From NCBI GenBank assembly GCA_921293015.1, contig OV121084.1, positions 18,232,960 to 18,296,959 on the forward strand: 64,000 bases of DNA, in the 5' to 3' direction. The stretch's first letter is position 1, and each line of letters begins with the position of its first letter. This document shows positions 42,131-54,105 of this stretch, one piece after another. The DNA is from Phorcus lineatus. Lineage: Eukaryota > Mollusca > Gastropoda > Trochida > Trochidae. The notes beneath the pieces were generated by a model, which was not told the origin of the DNA, searched no databases, and saw only the letters and a program-made list of their open reading frames with translations. The position numbers and the translations under genes are program-made.

Positions 42131-43803
42131 AGAGATATTACTATCTGCCCATCTTACAATTTTTCTCGTACATCTATTTTGTCAACGTCATTTTTTAAAT
42201 TTTATGATTTATCTAAAAAGAAAATCAATATGTTTTAGCTAAATACATATTCTAGTTAATTTTTCATGGCATATTCTTCAGTTGATGTTAATTTGATTTG
42301 ATGAACATTTTCCTTGATTGTGTCTGTGAATTAGGCGAAAAGATGTTATCAAACATCGATTGTCGTTCTCGCCTGAACCGGAAATGTGTGATGGATGAAT
42401 GGAAAGTATTTTGAAGTTGGGTATGACATAATTATCAGAATAATTTTAATAAATTTTTTTTAGCGATGAATACTTTATAAAGCAGTAATTAATTGTTCTA
42501 TTTTGTTTTTGTTGGAAATGATTACACCTTAAGTATGAACTACACCATACGCTTAGACATAACGCACGTGGCATTTAAAAATACATTTGAGTCTTTAGAT
42601 ATTGTGTTGAAAAAACTATTCACACCATAGTAGTAAGTTGGTACGCTTTATTTTGTACTAGCCAAACTACACAATCTTATGATTTACACGTGTGTCTTTT
42701 TATTTACGTCTAGCTGTAATAATTATCTAGAGATATAATGGTCTAATACATGAAGTAGTAAGGCAAAGAGAATATTGTTCAAGAAAAGCTTTTTCACAAG
42801 TTTTGGAAAAGATGAAACGATTATGAACAAATGGGTCTCTTTAAACTTAACATTTCAATAACTATCTTAATTAGTCATTCACGAGGTACACCTTGAAGAT
42901 ATTACCTTAATGCTTCCATTCAATCATTCTAGTTTAAAAAAAGGTTTTGGCATTGTCTCGCTTGTTTTTCTCTGTAAAAAACTCTGTGGCAAGTTATTCT
43001 TTCACTCTTACCTGTCTTATCATCATTTGATTCACATTCAGATAAAAAACTTTCCATGTCATTTTTTTTACATGTATTTGTGAAGAATGATGCCTGTTTA
43101 GATTCTCTTTACGGAGTGTTCTCTTTAAGGAGTGTGTTGAATAATTAACAAAGTGATGTTTTCGCTATAGATACGCGAGGAGATCACAATATACTCGCAT
43201 CTTTCAGACGTATGCTAATTATAACATAAGTAGTTGAATGTTTGCGAATAATTATTGGTTACAGTGTAAGAATCATGGTGATATGTAAACGTTGTGCTTA
43301 CATCTTCAATGAAAACCTTGATGGAGTTGTTGTTTGATAATCAATCATGTAACTTTCATATTTATCTATCTAAAAGCTTATTTAAAGCTCAATTAATGAT
43401 ATAGGTACGTTTATGTTAGTTAAGCTATCTGTTAAAAGATAGAGTTTATTTCAATTGATAAACATAGTAAAATTCTTTAATTTAAAGATATTCATGTTTT
43501 AATAATGGGGCACACGAATTAAATAAAACGACTTCAATGTCAGGATTGAAATAAAGTTCTTGTAATATTTCAATTTTCATTCTACTTGTTCCCAACTGTC
43601 ATATTTATAGATGATATCAAATGAGTGTCCATGACGTGCTATGTTTACGACACAATTGACTGCACATTAGTATTTCCCGAGCGAGAGCAAGGTATACACT
43701 GGCATATAGAGACGAGTTCCGTAAACAAAATTGGACAAAATGGACATCTATTACCGAAGTAGCGACATTCAACAAACTTCCAAGCATAACTAGGCGGACT
43801 ACC

Positions 43804-43841
43804 TGACGTCAGCACTACGTCAGAGACGAACTGTGACGTCA
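43804..43841. promoter_or_regulatory. Cluster of cAMP-response-element palindromes
   Basis: Perfect TGACGTCA at 43804-43811 and again at 43834-43841, with a TACGTCA half-site between them (43816-43822). CREB/ATF-family bZIP factors bind this word. The cluster is 1.8 kb downstream of the Six3/6 stop codon. Confidence 0.45.
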
Positions 43842-44474
43842 AAGCATTCTGTAAAAACTGTAATTTTGCCCTATTACATCGGATGAAAAATATGACCCTT
43901 AATATGATTTCCCTCGAAGTTAATATATGTATATTTCAAATGCGATGAGACTGCGTACTTGATTTTAATTACTGATAACGTATATGTATCGTATATACTG
44001 CTATCAATTATAGTTTCCAGTGGTTACTTCATAAATACTTTCTTAAAAAATACCACTTGTTTAACGGCACAAACTGTGCTGTCTTATGAAAATTAACCTA
44101 CAACTTTGTTTTGTAATGAATTTGTCATTTAAGATATGTCAAAACTCACAAGTGATATATCTCTGAACTTTACTTTCCTGGAAGAAGAACGAATGTTCTG
44201 TTTGGAGATTGCAAAATAAATTGATTGCCTTCTTTCAGATTATCGATCAGCTGCAGTAGAAAAGTACTGTGTTGTAACAGAAATTATGAAGGGACGATAT
44301 GACCTGGGTAATCTCTGTCATGAGGGAATGCTGAAGACTTGCTGCTCGCATGAGATTTTAGTTGACGGTCTTACAAGAAAATATGCTCTAAGCTGATGTT
44401 GAAAGAAGTCGATCATTATGGTACGACCAGGATGTGCCTAACTCATAAGGGTTACTTCATATTTAGATCTTTAA

Positions 44475-44833
44475 AAGGGCAGTAGCACGTTTTTAAGATA
44501 GATGAAATGAGATCACGAAAACGAAAATAAGTGACAATCGCAAGACAATACTTTTGATTCAAAAGAAGCGGTTCTATATCGAACGCACCATGTCTTGTTA
44601 AAATATGCCAGTCCATTTCCCTACCTAAAACGATAAAAATGTGATCACACGAAAATGGCAGCTAACCGGTTTTTTGTTGATAATTGATAGTTTCATCCAT
44701 GAATACGGATGATCAGTTTGAGTAATATGCAAAGAAATAAGATGTTTGACCCTCTGAAGATAACATATATAACTCAATTTTATTTGAGAAAATTTGAAGA
44801 AATAAAATATTCAAAAATCGTAGTACTGCCCCT
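44475..44833 (+). mobile_element. MITE-like repeat, copy 2, TTAA flanked
   Basis: A 359-bp element with TTAA on both sides (44471-44474 and 44834-44837). Its ends form an imperfect terminal inverted repeat: AAGGGCAGTAGCACG at the left, and the complement of the right end reads AGGGGCAGTACTACG. The interior is homologous to the copy at 38916. It lies about 0.8 kb past the Six3/6 stop codon, near the probable transcript end. It has no coding capacity. Confidence 0.75.
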
Positions 44834-45628
44834 TTAACGTGACATTTTCAGTTAATTCTATCAATAGAAAAATGAAGACTTGAGCTGTGTGATTATAACA
44901 TACTTTAATAACAAAAATGAGATGTGGTAAGAATTACCGCCATGACTGCTCATACGTCAGGACTCTAACACCTTATCAAACACTCAACACATTAACTTAA
45001 ATATGTACATATGAACAATTTGGTTTAAGTTAATCCTAGGGTAGACTTTGGTTCGCCAAAGAATAGCACAAACGTTACTAAGACGTTCCTGTGAACAGCC
45101 TACATCACCAGGGTTCGGTGAACCAGCAATAATATTATGGCATTTCGATAAAATTGTTTTTGGTTTGAACGTAACGTTGTGTTGACACTACAAGACCACG
45201 TTGGTCTTGACGATGAATGAAAGGTCAATGTTATGATGGGGAGACAACTTATAATTCTTCGTTAAGGAATCTGCCAATACAACAAGTGAGAGAGTCCTCT
45301 CAACAAAACATGACGTCACGAGTCCAGACCGACCAATGAGGGACAAACAGAACTGTAAGCAGACGACAGCTACACTGATGTACTGGCCCGAATTGTCAGA
45401 ATACGTCTCTGGTAGACGACCTTTCAAGGTTAGCACTTGAGCGAGACAAAAGTTCCACTTCGGGGTAATCGTCTGCAAGGGAGGGTGTTTATAACAAGTA
45501 TACGCCATCACGTTCTCATCTCACTCTAGACAATAATCTTGTGCGACGCGTGGCAGACGATACCTGAGTGACGTCATCAACGTTGTGCTTTGCCATGACT
45601 GTTTGTAACCTGACGTTTGATTTGCTGA
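44834..45628 (-). other. Probable Six3/6 3' UTR and downstream flank
   Basis: Sequence following the Six3/6 stop codon on the minus strand, with G+C similar to the coding exon as far as about 45040 and AT-rich below that. A minus-strand ATTAAA (plus-strand TTTAAT at 44904-44909) about 720 nt after the stop is the first plausible polyadenylation signal I find. Two TGACGTCA palindromes lie here (45311-45318 and 45569-45576). A minus-strand open frame of 107 codons at 45188-45511 lies inside this segment and is most likely noncoding UTR. The TTAA-flanked repeat starting at 44833 sits just beyond the proposed end. The extent of the UTR is a guess. Confidence 0.35.
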
Positions 45629-45836
45629 TCATGACGTATGGGGCTCAATGTCCTGGTGTTCCGCACTCGTGGATGGGGTACTTGTATCACTACGCGAATC
45701 ATCACAAAATAGGTCGTCATCGTCGTCCGAGTCAATTGGACACAGACCTTCCGCGTCCCCTGTCGGGGAACGTAAACCCCCTTCTTGTTGAAGTTTAAGA
45801 CGATCAGCCGCCGATAATTGCCCTTGTTGTTGTAAT
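45629..45836 (-). CDS. Six3/6: Six3/6 homeobox gene, last coding exon (C-terminal tail)
   Basis: This exon completes codon 205 (AG|A, Arg) and encodes residues 206-273, ending in TGA at 45631-45629. The acceptor is strong: a pyrimidine-rich run ending TTTGTTTCTAG immediately precedes the exon at 45837. The tail starts LQQQGQLSAADRLK, continuing the Leu-Gln-rich start seen just after the homeodomain in vertebrate SIX6. It then runs through a Gly/Pro stretch into an acidic block (DSDDDDDLFCDD) and a Ser/Thr-rich end. The acidic block next to serines could be a casein kinase 2 target; that is inference. Frames match exactly (614 nt + 208 nt = 822 nt, 274 codons with stop), and an intron just after the homeodomain agrees with my memory of vertebrate SIX3/SIX6. 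I do not recognise the last 50 residues as any domain. An alternative last exon elsewhere cannot be excluded without RNA data. Confidence 0.9.
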
Positions 45837-45935
45837 CTAGAAACAAATAAAAACAAATTAAAAGATTTGAAAAATTCAAATATAGTCAGAATGGTCAATT
45901 AAGATAACGGATGGGATGGTGATTCTGTTGTCCCG

Positions 45936-45971
<36 letters not shown>

Positions 45972-45982
45972 TTCATCATCAT
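45936..45982. repeat. (ATC)n trinucleotide microsatellite
   Basis: About 15 ATC/TCA units with one interruption (CTTC) near the right end. On the transcribed strand of Six3/6 it reads as GAT repeats, 100-146 nt upstream of the last-exon acceptor, close to where the branch point region begins. It is likely to vary in length between individuals. Confidence 0.9.
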
Positions 45983-48177
45983 GAATACTATTACTAACCT
46001 ATAATTCATGTGTTTTCCTCACTCTTTCGAAGTTTTAATTCAGACTCGCTTATATCAAAGATAAAAGTATTTTCTTAGGACATTGAAATACACTGAAATG
46101 TGATATTTACAATATTATCTGAACGAAAAAAGGACGAATTCAAAATAATAATTCATATATCACAAATGTTTTTCAGTATGTGATTATACATAAAACTAAA
46201 ATAAATATTTTAAAAACCCCAGAAACGTAGATTCATACATTAATGTATCAATAAACCTTTAAACTTATCAAGGGTCGAATTTTATCTTAATTCTCAATAG
46301 CAATTTAAAGCATGAAGATATACATAAATAATTTCCATACTAGTTCCAGTGCGTAAGCGTACTTGTTTATTTCGAAAGTTATTATTACGGTCTTTAGTTC
46401 TGCTGATCGAGCGACTTAAACTTGACTGCATCGTCTAACACTAGCGAATCCTACCGCAGTGTGGCGCGTCTCATCTATAGTAAATCAAACGGGTCGTGTG
46501 ATGGACTTATCCTAGCCGGTCGCTGGACAGTGATGCGAGTATCTTGTAATGGTTTTACATTATCTCAGATCTCAACTGATTCAGATGGAAATGAAGAAAT
46601 ATGAAATCTAATCATAACTGACTCGTAAATGGGAATTTGTAGAGAGGATTACACGCCAAAACCCTTTCGTCGTTCAAACTTGATTGGAGAAATGAAATGA
46701 GACGCAAAATCGGTTACATTGCTCTCTGAAATTGAATTTTACAAAGTGTATTCACATCTTGAGATCAGTGTTAATATCGCAGACGCCCATGTCAATTCCA
46801 CTGACTTCTATCAAAGGATGACAAGCTTGTCATAACATGCACCAGACTGGTGTAGATTGCATTAACCTGGTCTTTAGCCTGGTATTTACATCGTTCATGT
46901 GCTATGTACATGCTTTTGAACAGTCCAATAGAAAGTATTCAAATTTAGCAGACTTTCTTTTTATTGTGTGAAAGGTGTTTTCCACTTTCATAAATATCAG
47001 TGTCCAATGTTTGTTTGGTTTTGTTTTGAATTCAAATGAAATGATTAAGGTTAAACTTGTGTTATGTTTTGATATTTTATTCAGAATATCATGAAATGCA
47101 TACCCTGATTAGTGATTATCCTTTTCAAATATTTGTCATGAAATGGGATAGATTTATTCTATATCTAAAACCGACACACGATTTCATCTAACTGACGTTT
47201 GAAGATTTTGTAATTGTTTTACTATAATTAAAAATTCCAAAAAAGAAAAATATCTAAATGTGCCCTTAAATACATATTAACTATATTTCCCAATTCTCAA
47301 AAGTTGAGATTTGTTTAATGTATAGTTAGGCGTCAAATTTATGATTTAAAGACAATATATAGGGAATAAAATGAAGTGGAATTATTATTTCCTTCTGTCA
47401 TTTCCGAATAATTTATCTGCTCAAAGATCTTTAATGAGCATCAATGAACATGAAATCTGTTATCTATCTTAATCACGTAAAAAGTAAGGTTTTAGTTCAG
47501 TGTTAAAGTAAACGTAATAAGGATAGTTTTCTGTTTTATTTTTAAAGTGCTTACATTGAAATGGTAGTTAGATATATTTACAGCTCAGAAATAATAAATA
47601 TGGATATTTAGTACTTAGTATCATATTTTTATACAAATCGTTTTAATGAATTTCCTTACTAATTAATGTTGTGTTCTCAAATAATACCAATAAATTCTAA
47701 AAGAATATTGTTGTATTAAAACGTGTTTTCGTTTTATTGCTTTGTCAAATGACAAATTTCGTTTTCATGATTTATACATCATATATTTTATGATAAATAA
47801 TTTCATCCCAATAAAATAGTACGTCTATGTTATATTCCTTTATGTCAACATTGTTCTTTCGAAGGCATTCCTAGCTTTCCCTCTCAATTTCAGGCTTTTT
47901 CAACATGTTTAAAAATGCTTTAATACTATTGCCTTTCGTGCCGCGTTTCAAAAGGCCTTCACAGCAATTGACAGCAATAAAAAAGCATTTCGAACTCATT
48001 GGCATTTTACCTTTTTGCTTGAGGTATTGGAGTCGGATTGCTCGACTTTTCTGTGAATTAAGGTAATTACGTCCATCTAGACTGACAAGGTCACATCAAC
48101 ATGACATTCACACAAATTGCAGGCCTATTCCGACGCCAGTACGCTCACCATTCCCACTAAAGATCATTTGGAAATAC

Positions 48178-48770
48178 ACTACACCTCACAAAAGAAATAA
48201 CTATGTTGTGAAATGATATCAAATTCTGATGATTTCATTACAGAAAAAAGATAGATATACATTAATTCAAATACAAACACTGATCATTCCGAAAATATGG
48301 ATTTTAGAAGATCTAAAGACAACGACGAATTACCACATTTTACACATCACGCACTGATAAATATGTATATTACAATATTTTTTTAAAAATGTGATACAGG
48401 TTATGTGAAAATATCGGTGTATTCAATGATTTTCTAGATGGTTAATTTCGTAAGTAGCAGTTTTAACACGTAAGAGTCTAAAACTGAATTCAAGTGAAAT
48501 GAATATGTTGCAATTATGAAGTGTGATGTATTTGATAAGTATTAAAGAAAATGTCGATGTCTTCAACGATTCGAATACATACTAGTAGAAGAAAAAAGAC
48601 CTTTGAAAACTATCGAATTCTGAAAGAAATCATTTTAGCCCAATTGAAGTGAACTACAATTTACAACACTTCACACTTCACAAACGAAGTAGATATGAAA
48701 ATCTATATCATCCAAGGTTTGAGAAAATGTTGATGTCTACAATGATTCAAAATACAAAACAAGGTATCAA
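48178..48770. repeat. Degenerate tandem array, about 160-bp unit (4 units)
   Basis: A shared core resembling GAAAATGTTGATGTCTACAA followed by GATTCAAATAC recurs at about 48243, 48405, 48545 and 48721 (spacing 162, 140 and 176 bp). A second shared block resembling ACTTCACACATCACA lies at about 48178, 48333 and 48666. The copies are diverged, so this is an old satellite-like array inside the Six3/6 intron. No coding content is seen. Confidence 0.6.
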
Positions 48771-51513
48771 GTGTCAAACTTGACCCTAACTAATAGCTCT
48801 ACAATTTCCGGATGAATCAGGCATAATAGGGGTTGAAATTGACAAGGATGCTATATACAAGCATGATATACACGGAAATGTGTGGAATAACGTGGAACAG
48901 TACGTATGACACGTTACAACTGTAATGAAACAAAACTAGAAGCTATTTCATCCTGAAACGATTACTTTATTATCTATATGACAGTGTTAATCATTTGATT
49001 TTTATATCTGTCAAATATGGAATTATGACACATAAGTTGGTTGCACACAGTTATTCGTTTATAGACTGCATTCAATTTCAATTTTGGGAAATTAATTTTT
49101 AGTGTTGTCAGTTATGTCTTCATTGATTATTTCTATTTCAATAGAATCCTACTAAAATTGAAACATGTCTTCCTTTTGGTTCTGGTGCTTATATCTCAAT
49201 GTTAAATTAGTAAATTCAAAGTTGTTATCAATTTAATTACAATTATTAAGATTTAATTTCTAAGATATCAGTAAAATTTGAAGCCAATTTTTATAATGTA
49301 ATTTAGAGGCCTTCGTTAATACGGAGCATTTAATTCAAATGCGTTATGAGTATAAGTCAAAGCTGTTTATTGTTTTTTAGGAGTCGTTTTACAACTTTAC
49401 ATTTCAATATGTCCAAGTTATTACTTCAGATATGTAATAAAAAATATAACAAATAACATAAATATTTCTATTACACTAATTCATCTATTACTCATAATAT
49501 GATGTTTTATGAATGAAATTATGACTTTTAAAAAGGTCTTTGCTCTCTGGAAAACTTTAAATAAATACATTTGTAATCATCTGAAATTTTTTAATAAGAC
49601 ATATTATTCACATATAAATAATAAAGTCACAAATGTATTTGATTAATGAGTTTTATAACATAAAGATATACGATCGTTACGGTTGACTCATACACCTTAG
49701 ATTTATTAACAAAAAAAGCAAATTTCTTTTTCTAATTAATTAATTCATTTATGTATTCAATTTAAATTGAGTAATTTATTTTAATGACGTATAATTCAAT
49801 TTTGTCTTTCTTCAATCCAGTGACAACATGCGGCTGATTCCAGTGTAAATGTACACGCAATTAATAATTTATTAATTTCTGATTCAAGCACCGTTCCGTT
49901 ACAATTAATAATGGACTGACTTCATTTAACATTCATACGTTCAGAGTGCAAACACAGTTTATCATTATATTACTGCCTTTTAAAAATGACAAGTTTTGAC
50001 AGAATCCTTCATTATTTCATTAATATTAATCAGTGGATGCTATATATTTGCAAATATAAACAATAAACAAATGTATTTCTTCAATCATTTTCTAACGTCT
50101 TTACCTTTGAAACCCTAAACATGTTTATAATACATTTTATTCTTTAATTCTTATGAATGAACATTAATTGATATGTAAAAAGTCTTTATTGTAACTTCAT
50201 TTTCGTTTAATGTACTTCACAAAATGAAACGGATTTTAATTCGTTTTATTTGGGATGGTATAACTGACTCTCAATTTTATTTGAAAATGTTTTCCCTTTA
50301 AGCAAATAAACCTCGATTGAACGATTAACATCGTTGGATTCATTCAAATACCAACAATGGACAAAAACCTGTTTACAATGATTCACCAAAAATTACAAGG
50401 TACGGTCGACCAACACAAAGAACCATCAAGTCAAAGTTGGCCGAGTTCAAATGATGTTGATTTCAGGCCTACGTGCCAAATTGCGGCGATTCGCTGAAGA
50501 AAATCGTTGTTCATTTCAACATTGTTAAAGGAACCATCTTCAGAGGAATATCATCGCTTGTAATTACTCGCACGTTTGTTTATCGATAAGTTGATCTTAA
50601 GGGACGCAAGACCAAGATCGCTTTATCAACTGAAACCGACCGTCATCAATTGCAAGTAAATTCGGATGCATTTCACGCAAAACCAACAACGGAAATATCA
50701 CTATTAATCTGTACATTTACTTTGGCTGCCTAGCGAAAAGTTGCGTCAACTTTGCAACAATTTCCGCCAATCACGGTCCGGGCTGATCGTGACTGCGCGA
50801 CACCTAAGTCATTTACCATTGATTGACGCTTGACCGTGTCAATTTCATCCTCGTTGAAATCGCTTGCTTTCTGAGCCCCGATCGCAGGTACCACGTCTGA
50901 TATTAAAAGGGAAAGACAAGTGGATTCATTTGCTTTGGCTCCTATACATTTCAATGAAAGACTTCTGGCCTGTTTTCCCTGCAAAAACTCACAAGTTGTC
51001 CAACTTTGGTATCAGTCGGCGTTATCCAAATACTACACGCCAAAGAGCGCTCTTGAGTCGGCTTGAAGCTGGCTTCGTTAAAGGTCCATTCAAGGAAATT
51101 CTGTCTCTTTCAAAGTTGAATTTGCCTTAAAGAAGGGGTCGAGACTTTTCAACTAGATCGCGTGGTCATAATATATCATTTAGCTTCCATATGAGCTTTG
51201 AATCATATCGATCGGGAGAAGAATTACAGATAATGTCTATCATATATTTGTCATGTCAATTTCGAATATCATCCCTTCTCATTTTCTATGTAAACGATTC
51301 CTTGTAAATTGCCGGCGCCTAATCTGGCATTTGTGTAAACTGACATTGGATTCACTGACCTCTGATGATTAATGAATGTGAAATATCTCTCAAAACTAAC
51401 CATTGCAAATTGTTGCAGTTTATACGTTATGAAAATATTACACAAGGGTAAACCCGTTACTTAATGAAAACAAGCACGTGTCAAAATACACCGAGCCGTG
51501 TCCATCTACCCCT

Positions 51514-51541
51514 GGGTGGGGGAAGACTGGGAGGGGGTGGG
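51514..51541 (+). other. G-quadruplex-prone G-rich tract in Six3/6 intron
   Basis: Five G-runs (GGG, GGGGG, GGG, GGGGG, GGG) separated by 1, 6, 1 and 1 bases. Because the gene runs on the minus strand, the G-rich strand is the non-template-complement side: the transcript carries C-runs, so any quadruplex would form in the DNA rather than in the pre-mRNA. Confidence 0.6.
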
Positions 51542-53813
51542 ATTAACGATCATAAAACAATTCACAAGATTATCTCTACAAATCCACTGCAAAACATTCT
51601 CACGGGTTGATCTTAACACCTCCTGCTCTTATCCCCCGAAATGTGTGGGTAGGGAGGGGTAGAATGTCATTATGAGGCCCGTGAGTAAATACATAGGTGG
51701 AGAACAGTGATGTGCTTATCTGGTTTGTAATCGCGGTTGAATAGACAAGCTATTGCAACAAGCAGGTGCGTGGTGAACAAAGACTTGGTGTGAAATCTAC
51801 ATTCAAAGACGTGTCAAAGACATGATAAAATTGAAATAAACACTCATCGTCTCTCAACCACAGGACAATATTATCTTTAATTCCGCCTTACTTTATTTAA
51901 TATATTGATTCTTCGTATTGTTGTTTTAACCTAAGGGCGTGACGAACATCCAATCTTAAGCGTAAGAAACGGATTATTTGCATCTTTTTCTTAATATTAG
52001 CGATAAAGCTCATTCATCGCTGTAATCTTGCTCACTTGGTGGTCTAATATAGCTTAGCGCATGTAATAAGGAACATCTACATGTTGAAGTAATAAGAGTT
52101 TATATCAATTACCCTAGGACTACGTTAACAAGATGTTTCATTATCACGGGGAAAGCATGGTCGAGTAGCACGTGATAACCGATGTCTATTTCATAGGTTG
52201 TAGATTGCAGGTGAAATTGACAATAGTGTTTAATGAACATCGTGCGTGCTCGCAAGGGAGTTCACTACACGATTTCATTGACGAAAATTTATCTTGTATT
52301 GTGTTTCACCTCATCGAAGCTGTATAAATCAAATTGGATGAGCAACTTCCACTTTATTCGCCGATATTGGATAAATTGTATATTGGTCTTTATTTCAATA
52401 TCGGAAGCAAATCGTTGTTATCACTGACACTCTAATAGACTTATTGAGGAAGTTAGTGTTTGTATTAGGACAATGGTAAAGAGCGCTGTATCTTAGATAG
52501 AGAAATATTTCTCCACGTGTCTTGAACGATTTAGGTATTTATGGGGTTTGCGTTGTCGTTTGAATTTATATGAGGAAATTAAGTGTGAAGTGGGCTGCAT
52601 TAGATAGAGAGGACTGTCAACATCTTGACTCGAAGAATATTCAAAGAATGTGTTGAAGACACAGATCTTGAAGATTCGGTCGATCGTGGAACTAACACCT
52701 ATCACGTATCATAAGATTAACTATTCCTGATAATACTAAAGTGTTGAAATAATGATATATGATATATCTTTCGTTGTTCAAGTGATGCAACAAATAATTG
52801 TGTTCACGATTCACAATTATTATCAACGAATTTACAATCATTATAAATGATAATAAAGCTTTCTTAAATTTAAAGACTTTTGAAAGGCAGGTGTTTCCTT
52901 TATGGCATTTCATCAGGCAGAATAGTTTATAGATAAAAACATCGCTGTACATACATCACTTGCGAATCTACAATGTTTTCAATTCATACTAGGTTGTGCC
53001 AAGGGCAAAATATTTACATAAACCAGATGATAAATGGTTTACAAAACATTGCACCTGCAGGTATTAAAATGTAGTATAAGCGATTTCGTCATTTTAACAA
53101 TATATTATTTTTGCAAATTAACAATATTCTGAAATATACAATAATCTTTAAAAAAATACAAAAGTGAAAATAACTTTTTTTGTAAACAATGAGTGGAAAT
53201 TTAACTTTATATCCATATTTTGAAAATAATTTCTGAAACTGTATTAAGAGTCTGGGTTTATATCAAGATCGGTAACAACTTTAAGGCTATACATAATGAA
53301 CTTACTTAGACTGCTGCCGTTATTCCTTTCCGCCAATAAACACAAATTTCGTGCGTTTATTACTTTCCACTTTCTTCCCACATTTCGGTCCAAGCGTGAA
53401 AATCGGGGAATACACGGGTCAAATATTGAACGGTCTAATATCGTGTCTTTGCGGCAAACATGAAAAATTTATTTCCGAAGATCAGTTAATGGCTAAACGT
53501 ATCCCCAAGGGATTCGAACTCGGGTTGTCTTAAACAGAGGCTTCCTTGGACAAACTATTCATCCGGTTATGTAGTAATTAGCACATACTTGCTGTTAATC
53601 AACCAATAGGTGTGAAATTAACACGGAATGTCTTGATCTAATCTCTCTCAAGATACACACTATTGTTTTATATGTACATGGGTGCTAAGGAAATTGACAC
53701 CTCTTTGATGAGAGTTGTTTACTTGTGATAAGTGCATTTCGAAATGATGGTGCTTAAAAGAAATTATGACTCAGCGCTTGTTTATAAATGAGATTAGAAT
53801 ACTGTAGGATTAC

Positions 53814-54105
53814 ATTATTGTTTAGGATTATTTACACAATGCTTTCTCATGTTAGTGTTTTCCATTTTTTGGTAAGTGATTTATATATGTTTTAAAATGT
53901 GAATAATGTAGAGTTGTTGTTTAAGATGATTTACAAATTGTTTTAAATGTGACTGTTATTAAATGGTTGTCTAAGATGATTTACATGAGGATTTTTGACG
54001 CGATTAATGTTAAATCATTGTCAAAGATGATTTACACAATGTCTAAAATGTTTTAATCAGTGAATATTTAAGATGATTTCCATACTGTATTCAATTGAGA
54101 CCTTA
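53814..54105. repeat. Tandem array, about 50-bp unit (6 units)
   Basis: The core AAGATGATTTACACAATG recurs with small changes at 53824, 53874, 53923, 53973, 54024 and 54070, i.e. every 46-51 bp. It is followed in most units by TTTTAAAATGT-like sequence. The middle units are best conserved. It lies in the Six3/6 intron about 1.4 kb from the exon 1 donor. Confidence 0.8.

Larger units (their letters stand above)
39257..44470. other. Intergenic downstream of Six3/6
   Basis: AT-rich with a GC-richer island at about 41100-41530, the tRNA-derived SINE at 41.9 kb and three TGACGTCA palindromes: 40152-40159 (inside a 16-bp perfect palindrome) and the 43804/43834 pair. No coding sequence is recognised. 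Confidence 0.55.

Noticed and set aside
41890..42242. Two overlapping open frames across the SINE
   Set aside because: They are translations of the tRNA-derived repeat, not genes.
45188..45511. 107-codon minus-strand open frame downstream of Six3/6
   Set aside because: It falls in the probable 3' UTR on the same strand and has no domain or homologous look.
53500..53575. Minus-strand tRNA B-box-like word (GAGTTCGAATCCC)
   Set aside because: No A box or foldable cloverleaf at the right distance; kept out as an isolated B-box match.
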